Assembly (NCBI RefSeq): GCF_002077945.1
Contig: NZ_LVYD01000064.1
Coordinates: 1 to 64,000 of the forward strand
Source of the DNA: Niastella vici
Lineage (GTDB): Bacteria > Bacteroidota > Bacteroidia > Chitinophagales > Chitinophagaceae
DNA length: 64,000 nucleotides
Direction of reading: 5' to 3'
The position numbers were made by a program, and so were the translations under genes. How positions within the stretch are numbered: the first letter of the stretch is position 1; each line of letters opens with the position of its first letter. Positions 25,745-33,900 of this stretch are shown here, piece by piece. The notes beneath the pieces were generated by a model. The model did not search any database, was not told the origin of the DNA, and saw only the letters and a list, made by a program, of their open reading frames with translations.

Positions 25745-25976
25745 TTTATCCCAAGCATTAACTTGAGCAAAATTTTTAGAAATATTTCAAGATGGCATTG
25801 CGGCTGAAACGCAATACTATCCTATGTTTTATTGGATATCCGTTCTCAGACAATGAATGCAATTTCTGCTCATTTGTAACGTTCATATTCATCCGAACAA
25901 ATTATATTTGCTGTACGGTTATACTGCTCCGATTAGCTGCACTTAAAACATTCATTCCTCATTTAAACTTCCTCTC

Positions 25977-26345
25977 ATGAAAAATGTTTTGATGCAAGTG
26001 TGTCGAGCTACGCACCGTTACAACGAAAGACAAATCGCCGCCAAACTCGGCATGACACCCGAAGAATACATTGACCTGGAAACCGGCACCACCGTCATGA
26101 CGCCAAGGCAGGCCGAACAACTTTCCGATGTATATAACATAGAACGCGAATACTTTCTTGAATCATCCCAACAACTGGATTTATTGCTCGCTCGCGCCAA
26201 CGTGATATTGCACCATCAAGCGGAAATTGAACGGCTTAAAAAATTCGTGGTCGTCACAAAGACGCTGCTTCATGACAGCAACGCAGGGAATGAAATTACT
26301 GTGAACGAAAATGCTGGTTATGGACAAGAAACTGCACATCAATGA
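25977..26345 (+). CDS. HTH transcriptional regulator, Xre-like
   Basis: 122 aa. A helix-turn-helix at residues 10-55 (NERQIAAKLGMTPEEYIDLETG, then TPRQAEQLSDVYNIEREYF) resembles Cro/C1 repressors. A helical tail follows. Its end overlaps the next gene by 26 nt, so the regulator and the sigma-like protein are made from one transcript. Confidence 0.72.
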   Translation: MKNVLMQVCRATHRYNERQIAAKLGMTPEEYIDLETGTTVMTPRQAEQLSDVYNIEREYFLESSQQLDLLLARANVILHHQAEIERLKKFVVVTKTLLHDSNAGNEITVNENAGYGQETAHQ

Positions 26346-26832
26346 ACAGTTGCTCGTCGATTTACTGTATGCCAATAACAGACAGGCGTTTTCATTCGTC
26401 TATGATACGTTTTCGCCTGCATTGCATGGCAGTCTTATTGACCTGATTGAAACCGACAAAGAACGAGCGGTTCATGTCATGGAAGATGCGTTTACAGCCG
26501 TCGGACAAGCGCTTCAATCTTACGATGAAGGCCAACAAAAACTGTTTACCTGGCTGCTGCATATGATGCACCAGTTAGCCATCGTCGCTTTGCGGCAACT
26601 CAATAAATGCCCGCAAGCGGATGAACTGGAACGCCTGTCCATCGGCTTGCGCCAGAAACTTCTGACCATGAACCGTGGCCAGCGCTGTGTGATTGAACTC
26701 ATTTATTATAAGGGATATTCCAAAACGCGGATTTCTCAGGCGCTTCATATTTCAGTCGAAAAGGTAGATCAACTTCTACAGGCTGGGTTGCAGCATTTAA
26801 AACAGTATATCAATTACTGCTTCCAGGAGTGA
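26320..26832 (+). CDS. Sigma-70 family-like protein
   Basis: 170 aa from ATG at 26320 (an ATG nine bases earlier is equivalent). The C-terminus is sigma region 4-like: LLTMNRGQRCVIELIYYKGYSKTRISQALHI then SVEKVDQLLQAGLQHL. The N-terminal part is compatible with region 2 but weak (NNRQAFSFVYDTFSPALHGSL). It could direct RNA polymerase to element promoters. No anti-sigma factor is adjacent. Confidence 0.65.
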   Translation: MDKKLHINEQLLVDLLYANNRQAFSFVYDTFSPALHGSLIDLIETDKERAVHVMEDAFTAVGQALQSYDEGQQKLFTWLLHMMHQLAIVALRQLNKCPQADELERLSIGLRQKLLTMNRGQRCVIELIYYKGYSKTRISQALHISVEKVDQLLQAGLQHLKQYINYCFQE

Positions 26833-26864
26833 TTTGATCGTATATCCCTTAAATACAAACAGGC

Positions 26865-27338
26865 ATGCAAGTCTATACTGAATATTTCGCAAACGAAAAG
26901 GCTTTATTCAAACGTGTCAATACCATCCTGAAGAAAAACGGCATATATGATATCACAGGGCGGAAGGGGCAGTTTACCATTGCTTATACGTTCAGCAAAA
27001 ATTGTCGAATTGCTTACACTGTTCTGAAAGGAAGAGACGACAAGGGATTTAAACTTACAATTGGCGGTAAGGAAACACCCAGACAAGTGATGTATCTTAA
27101 AAAAGGAGATATTCTGTACTTACATTATCAGAGGAAAAAAAAGGCATGCTTTTATTGTCCCAAAGCACTCATAGGAAAACGCGAATTTAGAATGGAAGCG
27201 AGCATCGGTTACGCTTGGTATGGCACACTGGAAAACATGATGGAAGAAGGATTAATTAAAAACAACTTGAACTGTGATATAAGTACCTATTTTTCTCAAT
27301 TATTAAATCAAGACTATGGAAGCATTTGTTCTCGATGA
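26865..27338 (+). CDS. Hypothetical protein upstream of symE-like gene
   Basis: 157 aa, mixed alpha/beta, no signal peptide. Basic middle with KKGDILYLHYQRKKKACFY. It overlaps the SymE-like gene by 23 nt. It might be a partner or antidote of that protein, but this is positional only. Confidence 0.6.
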   Translation: MQVYTEYFANEKALFKRVNTILKKNGIYDITGRKGQFTIAYTFSKNCRIAYTVLKGRDDKGFKLTIGGKETPRQVMYLKKGDILYLHYQRKKKACFYCPKALIGKREFRMEASIGYAWYGTLENMMEEGLIKNNLNCDISTYFSQLLNQDYGSICSR

Positions 27339-27669
27339 AAAGATCACGGAAGATTATTTAGACGTTAATGAGCGCTCGGAAGCGCGTGCGAAACGGGTAT
27401 TTAACCAAATGAACCGTGCTTTGACCAATATTACCCACCTCTCGAAATACCTAAGCCAACGGGATGCTGCCGGCATCCGAACCCTCAAAATCACGGAAAT
27501 CTCTTTCGTGAATTATTCCGGCAAATATTACCACTACCCCCATATCCGGTTGGCTGGGCGGTGGCTAGAACGGGCCGGGTTTAACCTTGGCGACACTGTT
27601 CAGGTCATTACGATCCATGGCATGGTGCTGATTGTACCAATGCAGCCGCCGAAAGTGTGTTTGAAATAA
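27316..27669 (+). CDS. SymE-like toxin-family protein
   Basis: 117 aa. The C-terminal half has the SymE/AbrB-like barrel pattern: HIRLAGRWLERAGFNLGDTVQV followed by HGMVLIVPMQPP. SymE in Escherichia coli is an SOS-induced toxin limited by an antisense RNA. The N-terminal 50 residues are extra and helical. No antisense RNA could be identified by eye. Confidence 0.75.
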   Translation: MEAFVLDEKITEDYLDVNERSEARAKRVFNQMNRALTNITHLSKYLSQRDAAGIRTLKITEISFVNYSGKYYHYPHIRLAGRWLERAGFNLGDTVQVITIHGMVLIVPMQPPKVCLK

Positions 27670-27684
27670 GAGCGCCAATAAAAA

Positions 27685-27704
27685 AGCCTCCCGGAGGGGA
27701 GGCT
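27685..27704. terminator. Hairpin terminator after the SymE-like gene
   Basis: AGCCTCCC/GGGAGGCT, 8 bp with a 4-nt loop, 15 nt after the stop. The A-run on the left makes it strong for minus-strand transcription; on plus it lacks a T-run. Confidence 0.55.
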
Positions 27705-27918
27705 GCACTAATCAAATACCATTAACCATTAAACCTTATCCTAGACCTGAATGTAGGAAGAAAAAAACATATGTAAAAATCAGTGCAGCAATTTTCCAAC
27801 GCGCTACAGGAATACCCGAAACGCGGGGTATACGGTTTTATCAGTATGCTTCTGCAGCCATTCACAAATTGACCGAAACACTATTCGGCATGATGTAAAT
27901 TGCATCCCTAGATTCCCC

Positions 27919-28191
27919 ATGACCTTTCAGATCACCATAGACTACCACAAGCGCAAAATCCGGCTGTCCGTCGAGCAACTTTTCATTAATGAGCGTTTAG
28001 AGCGGTACAGGGTGACCGCCAGTAACGGCACGATCGAGATTGAATCCAACCGCCCGTTGTTTCGCTCCCGGGGACTGAAACAACGCCCCGGAAACTGGAT
28101 ACAAACCGCGGGCAAACCGTTGGGCGACCATGCGCTCCAATTAATCGCCGAAGCTATCCAAAGCCATGTTGAACAGAAAAGCAGTCAATAA
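27919..28191 (+). CDS. Hypothetical protein (90 aa)
   Basis: Beta-rich N-terminus (MTFQITIDYHKRKIRLSVEQ) and a basic middle (RGLKQRPGNWIQTAGKPLGD) before a helix. Small proteins of this look are frequent in Bacteroidota mobile regions; no function is known. Nine bases before the next gene, so probably one operon. Confidence 0.6.
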   Translation: MTFQITIDYHKRKIRLSVEQLFINERLERYRVTASNGTIEIESNRPLFRSRGLKQRPGNWIQTAGKPLGDHALQLIAEAIQSHVEQKSSQ

Positions 28192-28206
28192 TTCTTAAAT
28201 TTGGTG

Positions 28207-28950
28207 ATGGCACAGAATCAGGATGATAAGACAATAGAATATATTACTACCACTTTTCAGGACTTTGCTCTTGCTGATATAAAGTATAATAAAGATCGTC
28301 CCATTGCAGCGGCATTGCTTTCCGGCTGCTTGCTGGATCAAATAAGTGGTTTCTTTTTTGACAAAGGAAAATCTACAGATAAGGCAAGATTGTTTGTAAA
28401 AAAATATATGCCAGAATATGCTAATATTGGGATATACGATATTCTGCGTAGCCCATTAGTACACAATTATTCCCTGCCAGCAGGCTATTCTGTAACCAGC
28501 GATTCTGCATTGGCTGGTATGGGCATGGCGATCCTTCCTAATGGCATCATATACATTCCGTTTTTTATTCAGGATTTAGAAGTGGCTGTTAATCAAGCTA
28601 TAAAAGATTTGAAAGAGGATAAGGAAATCCGAAAACATGCTTTAAAATGGGAAAAATTGCATCCTGTTCTTAAAATGAATAAAACGGATATGGGCGTTTA
28701 TTCTGATGATGAAATCAAACGGCTGGAGGCCTATTTCATACCCAAAATACAACAACATCCCATTATTAAATCGGAGCCTCTTGAATGGCGCATGCTAACC
28801 CAGGAGCTTTCGAATAAGAAATTTCATGCTTTCATTGAAATAAAACAGCTAACGGGCAAAAAAGAAATCAACCAGTATTCACTAGAAAAATTTGTGCAGG
28901 CAATCGGAATGGAATCACCCGTTGATTATCTCGAATCTAATCCCTTATAA
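28207..28950 (+). CDS. Hypothetical protein (about 248 aa)
   Basis: Soluble helical protein from MAQNQDD at 28207 (an upstream GTG/ATG pair is nearly equivalent). The segment PIAAALLSGCLLDQISGFFF, then RLFVKKYMPEYANIGIYDIL, resembles an N-terminal all-alpha domain of unknown function seen in Bacteroidota. The C-terminal third is charged. It is the last conventional gene before the permuted tRNA-like unit. Confidence 0.65.
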   Translation: MAQNQDDKTIEYITTTFQDFALADIKYNKDRPIAAALLSGCLLDQISGFFFDKGKSTDKARLFVKKYMPEYANIGIYDILRSPLVHNYSLPAGYSVTSDSALAGMGMAILPNGIIYIPFFIQDLEVAVNQAIKDLKEDKEIRKHALKWEKLHPVLKMNKTDMGVYSDDEIKRLEAYFIPKIQQHPIIKSEPLEWRMLTQELSNKKFHAFIEIKQLTGKKEINQYSLEKFVQAIGMESPVDYLESNPL

Positions 28951-29011
28951 TGTTCTGATAATCAAATTTTTATTGCTGCTCATGAAATATAAATATTTTT
29001 TGTAACTTTAC

Positions 29012-29096
29012 GTCGAAGTGAACTAAACTTAATGCCCGTCTGAATAAGAGTGCGGGTTCGAGTCCCGTCCTCCGAACACCAAATGTTCACTTCGAC
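29012..29096 (+). repeat. 12-bp perfect inverted repeat woven into the permuted tRNA
   Basis: GTCGAAGTGAAC (29012-29023) and GTTCACTTCGAC (29085-29096) are exact complements. The left arm is just upstream of the tRNA 3' half, the right arm is in the linker. Pairing them crosses the acceptor and anticodon stems, so the RNA would be either a pseudoknot or a two-state switch. Confidence 0.85.
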
Positions 29097-29130
29097 ATTC
29101 GGAGGTGACGAAATTGGCAGACGTAGGGCA
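29033..29130 (+). tRNA. Circularly permuted tRNA-Leu-type gene (3' half first)
   Basis: The 3' half comes first: anticodon-stem strand TGCCC (29033-29037), variable arm with TCT/AGA (29038-29050), T-arm GCGGG-TTCGAGT-CCCGT (29052-29068), acceptor CCTCCGA and discriminator A (29069-29076). After a 22-nt linker comes the 5' half: acceptor TCGGAGG (29099-29105), TG, D-arm ACG-AAATTGGCAGA-CGT (29108-29124), A, and anticodon-stem strand GGGCA (29126-29130). Acceptor 7/7 and anticodon stem 5/5 pair perfectly. A promoter-like AT-rich stretch precedes it and a terminator follows. The anticodon loop is the open end. It is not a tmRNA: a full D-arm and anticodon stem are present. Confidence 0.75.
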
Positions 29131-29140
29131 CTTGCATTTG

Positions 29141-29167
29141 AAAAGCCGCAAAATTTGCGGCTTTTTT
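29141..29167 (+). terminator. Intrinsic terminator of the permuted tRNA unit
   Basis: AAAAGCCGC, loop AAAATTT, GCGGCTTTTTT: a classic plus-strand terminator 11 nt after the tRNA 5' half. It defines the 3' end of the small transcript. Confidence 0.85.
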
Positions 29168-29196
29168 GTTTATGTCTGTAAACAAATAATATCTAT

Positions 29197-29403
29197 ATGG
29201 TTCTTGATCAAAATGGAAAACAGCTCTCGCCTTGCATTGTTGCCAAGGTCAGGCATGCTTTGGGTCTTACAAATAAGCGCCCAACAAATAATAAGCGGTG
29301 TCATCCCGATTATTGGGAAAGAACTTGCGGTGAAATTGGTAAAGGACAACCGCAAGAAGAAATCCAACGGGTTATCGACCTGTACCTTGAATACATGAAT
29401 TAA
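29197..29403 (+). CDS. Small hypothetical protein
   Basis: 68 aa, basic, two Cys (SPCIVAKVRHALGL, RTCGEIGKGQ), acidic helical end. It starts 30 nt after the terminator of the permuted tRNA. No family recognised. A longer frame overlapping its start is probably a shadow. Confidence 0.5.
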   Translation: MVLDQNGKQLSPCIVAKVRHALGLTNKRPTNNKRCHPDYWERTCGEIGKGQPQEEIQRVIDLYLEYMN

Positions 29404-29518
29404 ACACCTGACCCGTCGAATTGTCACTCTGGCAGTTCGCTAAAGGCGATCAAATCGATCAATATTTGGTTCGACAATTCTATCTCTTTGGGTACAAAGG
29501 TTCAACCTTGGCAAAATT

Positions 29519-29550
29519 AAAGGGCTTTCCGATGCATCGGGAGGCCCTTT
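29519..29550 (+). terminator. Long hairpin terminator
   Basis: AAAGGGC ... CCGATGCATCGG ... GCCCTTT folds as an interrupted stem and is followed by TACTTTTG. It is about 115 nt after the 68-aa gene. The 276-nt gap to the next gene holds this and an 8-bp repeat (GAATTGTC/GACAATTC) but no gene that I can support. Confidence 0.65.
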
Positions 29551-29679
29551 TACTTTTGTACAAGCGACTAAAAAAGGTTAATTTTTATAACCGGATACAT
29601 TAGAATTCTTTCTTCCCAAAAAAAGAAGTTCATAACGGGTCGACAAAAAAAAATACGATCACTTATAAAATTTTTAGAA

Positions 29680-30237
29680 ATGAAAAAGCTCGTTTGGATT
29701 TTATCAGCGTTGATCAGTTTGTTGTTTTGTTATTTCCCTTCTTCAGCCCAGCAGGGACAGTCGCAGGTAAAAAAAATAATAATTATCCGTCATGGCGAAA
29801 AATCGAATGAAGGTGATAATCTTTCCTGTCAGGGATTCAATCGTGCTTTGCAGTTAGCCAATGTATTAAATAAAAAGTTTGGAAAGACTGATTATATTTT
29901 CGTTCCCACTATTAATACAGGAAAGAAAACCAGTACGGCAAGAATGTACCAGACCGTTGTTCCTTATGCTATAAAATACGATCTCGGTATCAATACCAAA
30001 TATGATGTGGAGGATGCAAAAGGTTTGGCGCAGGATGTTTTAAAAAGGAACGGAACCGTTTTAGTGGTTTGGGAACATAAGCATATCGACAATATTTTGA
30101 AAGCTTTTGGAATTGATAATAAAGAAAAATGGCCCGATGAAGATTTTGATTCCATCTGGATCATCAATTTTCAAAAGGGAAAGCCTGTGATTGCAAAAGA
30201 TAAGGAAGGTATTAGTCCGGCTGCAGATTGCAAATAA
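29680..30237 (+). CDS. Secreted histidine phosphatase family protein
   Basis: 185 aa. Signal peptide (MKKLVWILSALISLLFCYF ... SSAQ), then the catalytic IIIIRHGEKSNEGDNLSCQG, an arginine/threonine helix (TGKKTSTARMYQT), and the second catalytic histidine in VVWEHKHIDNIL. It is a periplasmic or secreted phosphohydrolase of the phosphoglycerate-mutase fold; substrate unknown. It is the first clearly chromosomal gene to the right of the element. Confidence 0.85.
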   Translation: MKKLVWILSALISLLFCYFPSSAQQGQSQVKKIIIIRHGEKSNEGDNLSCQGFNRALQLANVLNKKFGKTDYIFVPTINTGKKTSTARMYQTVVPYAIKYDLGINTKYDVEDAKGLAQDVLKRNGTVLVVWEHKHIDNILKAFGIDNKEKWPDEDFDSIWIINFQKGKPVIAKDKEGISPAADCK

Positions 30238-30274
30238 AATAAAAGCTTCTTATTTTACAGGCAATCTTACAATT

Positions 30275-30703
30275 ATGGACACTCTCCGGTACTTATTCCC
30301 TTTTGTTTTTGTTGGCATGTGGATCCTGGTAACTTTCATACTCTCAAAGAAGGGCTGGGCTGATCTGGTCGCCTCCTATGAAACCAATGCTCATTTTTCA
30401 GGGGAAAGAGTAGGTGTAATATCAGCAACAATCAATAATGCTAATTATAAAAATTCGCTTGTTTTAAAGTATAATGAAGAGGGTCTTTATTTAAGACCTA
30501 TTTTTTTATTCCGCTTATTTCATAAACCAATATTAATTCCCTGGAAAGAAATTAAAGAAGTAAGAAGCAAAAAAATTCTCCTTTTCCCTTACAAAGAGCT
30601 CATCATAGGGCATCCTTTTGTTGCTGCTGTCAGTATAAATAATAGCGTATTTAATAAAATAGAGAATAGTATCAATACATATTCCATTCCACCCGCCAAT
30701 TAA
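30275..30703 (+). CDS. Membrane-anchored hypothetical protein with PH-like domain
   Basis: 142 aa from MDTLRYLF at 30275. One N-terminal TM helix (YLFPFVFVGMWILVTFIL) precedes a beta-rich domain (LVLKYNEEGLYLRPIF, ILIPWKEIKEVRSKKI), the pattern of bacterial PH-like domains. Unknown function. A terminator-like hairpin follows. Confidence 0.65.
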   Translation: MDTLRYLFPFVFVGMWILVTFILSKKGWADLVASYETNAHFSGERVGVISATINNANYKNSLVLKYNEEGLYLRPIFLFRLFHKPILIPWKEIKEVRSKKILLFPYKELIIGHPFVAAVSINNSVFNKIENSINTYSIPPAN

Positions 30704-30812
30704 TCGCGTACTGTCTCATCACCCCTTATGTGCAAATATCATAGGCGCCAAATATGCTAAACGCGCACTACCTATTGTATTTTAGACAATTTTTCCCCGG
30801 TACTAAGTAATA

Positions 30813-30843
30813 AAGCCTTGTAAATTAAAAATTTACGAGGCTT
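30813..30843 (+). terminator. Hairpin terminator-like repeat
   Basis: AAGCCTTGTAAATT/AATTTACGAGGCTT, 14 bp with one mismatch and a 3-nt loop, about 110 nt after the previous stop and followed by TAAAG. Confidence 0.55.
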
Positions 30844-30950
30844 TAAAGTTCGTACACCAGTCAGCGTTCCATGCAACCTGAAATTATTATATATCTTGTA
30901 CGCGAAACCTTCAAAACAACCAAAAACTTTATCGTAAACCCTTCAACCCC

Positions 30951-33900
30951 ATGAACAGGCAATTAAACCTGGGCGCTTTTTCCCGGACTTTTATCCTTTT
31001 ATCTTTTTCGAACAAAAAATCAATCCCTTTCTTTTTTTCACTGGCATTACTACTGTTATTTCAGACTGGTCATGCACAAAGTTTGATCTGGGCTAAAGGC
31101 TTTGGCGACCCCAGTTCCTTAGGTGGTAAAATTGTTGGCACCGGTATTAAAGCCGATGCAGCAGGGAACACCTATGTAACTGGTTACTTTTATGCAACTG
31201 CCGATCTTGACCCGGGTACGGGCATTGCGAATGTAACCAGTATCGGCGGCGCTGATATTTTTATTGCCAAATACGATGTATCGGGCAATTATGTGTGGGC
31301 TAAAAGCATCGGCGGAACTGCCGATGATGATAGCAGCAGCATCACCATAGATGGCAGCGGTAATGTTTATGTGACGGGTTATTTCAGGGGAACTGCTGAT
31401 TTTGACCCCGGCACAGGCACGGCTAATTTAACAAGTGCAGGTGGTGCAGATATTTTTCTGGCTAAATATGATGGTTCCGGAAATTATCTATGGGCAAAGA
31501 ATATGGGCGGAGCCGCTGATGATATCAGCACCGGCATTGTAGTAGATGCTTCCTCCCACATTTATATAACAGGATCATTTAACGGTTCAGGCGATTTTGA
31601 TGCAGGCGCCGGTACTGCCAATCTTACAAGTACGGGCGGGACCGATATCTTTCTCTCAGCCTACGATGGCGCTGGTAATTATCTGTGGGCAAAAAATATG
31701 GGTGGAACCGGAACGGATAGCGCACTGGCTGTTTCACTGGATGCCAGCGGCAATATATACATTACCGGCTCTTTTTCCGGTACAGCCGATTTGGATGGCG
31801 ATGCACCGGCGGTCAGTTATACCAGTGTTGGCAATGCCGATATCTTTTGGGCAAAATATGATGTTTCTGGCACATTCGCCTGGGCAAAAACTATAGGTGG
31901 TACAGGTGATGACATTGGCCGTGGTATTAACGTGGATATTGCCGGTAATGTATTTCTCACTGGTTCTTTTTCAGGCACCGTTGATTTTGATGCCGGCGTT
32001 GGCACCGCAAATTATTCAAGCTATGGGGGTACCGACTTCTATTTAGCCAAATACGATGCTTCGGGTAATTATGCAGGGGCCGTTACTGCGGGCGATACAG
32101 GAGACGATTTTGGACGAAGTATTACATCTGATGCGGGCGGTAATATTTATATGATAGTTACATATTCCTCTAATAACAATGATATAGAAATTATCAAGTT
32201 CGATGTGACGGGGAACCCAGAATGGATAAACGATATCACAGGCGCCGGTGACGACAACGGCAACTGCATAACCGTAGATGGTAATGGAAATTCCTATAGT
32301 ACCGGTTATTTTAGTGGGACAACGTCTTTCTTCGGCGGCGGCACCCTTACCAATGCCACTTTAACGAATGCATTTGTAGCAAAACAAAAGAGCGATGGCT
32401 CTTATGGTTGGGCAAGCCAGTTAGGGCGATATGAAACCGTGGTATCATCAGTTGCAACGGGAAAAAAAGTTGCCCTGGATGGTAGTGGCAATGTGTATGT
32501 AACCGGTTATTTTAATGGTAGTGTCGATTTGGATGCAGGCCCGGGAACTGCCACATTTACAAGTGCCGGTAGTAACGATATCTTCATTGCCAAATACGAT
32601 GGCAATGGTAATTACCTCTGGGGAAAACAGATTGGCGGCTCAGGTGCTGATGCAGGCATTGCGATTGCTGTAGATGCTACCGGTAATGCCTACGTAACCG
32701 GAACATTTAATGGTATCGTAGATTTTGATGCAGGTACAGGCACCGCGAACCAGGGTCTTTCTGGATGGTTCAGTACATTTCTAACAAAGTATGATGCTGC
32801 AGGCAATTTTGTATGGGCAAAGGGTTTTTCACCGGTAACTTCGGGAAACTCCCTGCCATATGGTATTGCGATAGATGGAAGTGGAAATGTGTTTGTGACC
32901 GGATCTCTTTCTGGAACTGTTGATTTTGATGCAAGTGCGGCAACGGCTAACCTCACGAGTAATGGTTCTTTTGATGTATTTTTTGTGCGTTATGATGCAG
33001 CCGGCAATTTTGGCTGGGCAAACCGCATAGGCGGCACAGGCCTTGAAAACGTCAGTGGTATTACTACAGATGCCAGTGGTAATGTGTATATAAGCGGAGC
33101 ATTTAACGGAACGGTAGATTTTGATGCCGGGGCTGGTTCGGCAACCCTGACAAGCAATGGCGGCAGTGATATTTTCATAACCAGGTACGATGCATCGGGT
33201 AATTATACCTGGGCCAAAAATATAGGTAACCCAGGCACCGACAATTCGCTTGGTATTGCCACAGATCAAACTAACTATTTGTATATAACGGGTTACTATT
33301 ACGGTACCGTTGATTTTGATCCCGGCGCCAGTGTTAGTTCTTTGACAGCTTCGGGCGGTTCAGATGTGTATGTTGCTAAATATGATCTCTCAGGCAATTA
33401 TGTATGGTCGAAAAGCATGGGTGGCAGCGGAAATGACGTGAGCAGTAATATTACAGTCAATGGTAACGGTGATGTGTATATCTCCGGTTATTTCGCCGGT
33501 ACTGCCGACTTTGATCCTTCAACTGCCACAGCGAATGTTACCGCTTCCGGCACAAGCGATTATTTTCTCGCCCGCTACAATGCGTCGGGTAATTACATAG
33601 CTGCAAAAAGTATGGAGGCTACTACGGTTAAAAATATCAGTGGCCTTGTTGTTGATGCGGGCGGCAATGTATTTACAACCGGTTATTTTAAGGGTACGGT
33701 CGATTTTGATCCGGATGCGCCTGTTTACAACCTGGTAAGCATGAATAGTTCTTCTGACATTTTCCTTGCTAAATACAATCTGGCCGCAACGCCTCTACCA
33801 GTAACCCTGCTCGACTTTGATGCTAAATCTCAGCAATCGAATGTACATGTTACCTTTACAACCACCGAAGAACTCAATAACAATTATTTTGAAGTGCTGC

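Larger units (their letters stand above)
3252..29160. mobile_element. Composite integrative mobilizable element (right edge uncertain)
   Basis: Between tRNA-Leu(TAA) and the chromosomal genes starting at 29680 lie a serine integrase, relaxases, MobC, a coupling protein, a tyrosine recombinase, a resolvase, a defence system and many hypothetical genes. Type IV secretion pore genes are absent, so transfer would need a helper. No long direct repeat of the tRNA 3' end was found on the right; serine integrases can use a core of a few bases, so that does not exclude this edge. The tRNA scar near 23830 suggests nested insertions. Confidence 0.6.

Noticed and set aside
29012-29167. tmRNA (ssrA) with permuted gene order
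   Set aside because: A complete D-arm, Leu-type variable arm and anticodon stem are present, and there is no tag reading frame or Ala-type G-U acceptor pair.
29421-29603. 60-codon ORF after the 68-aa gene
   Set aside because: It uses a TTG start, runs through a strong terminator hairpin and has no upstream ribosome site.
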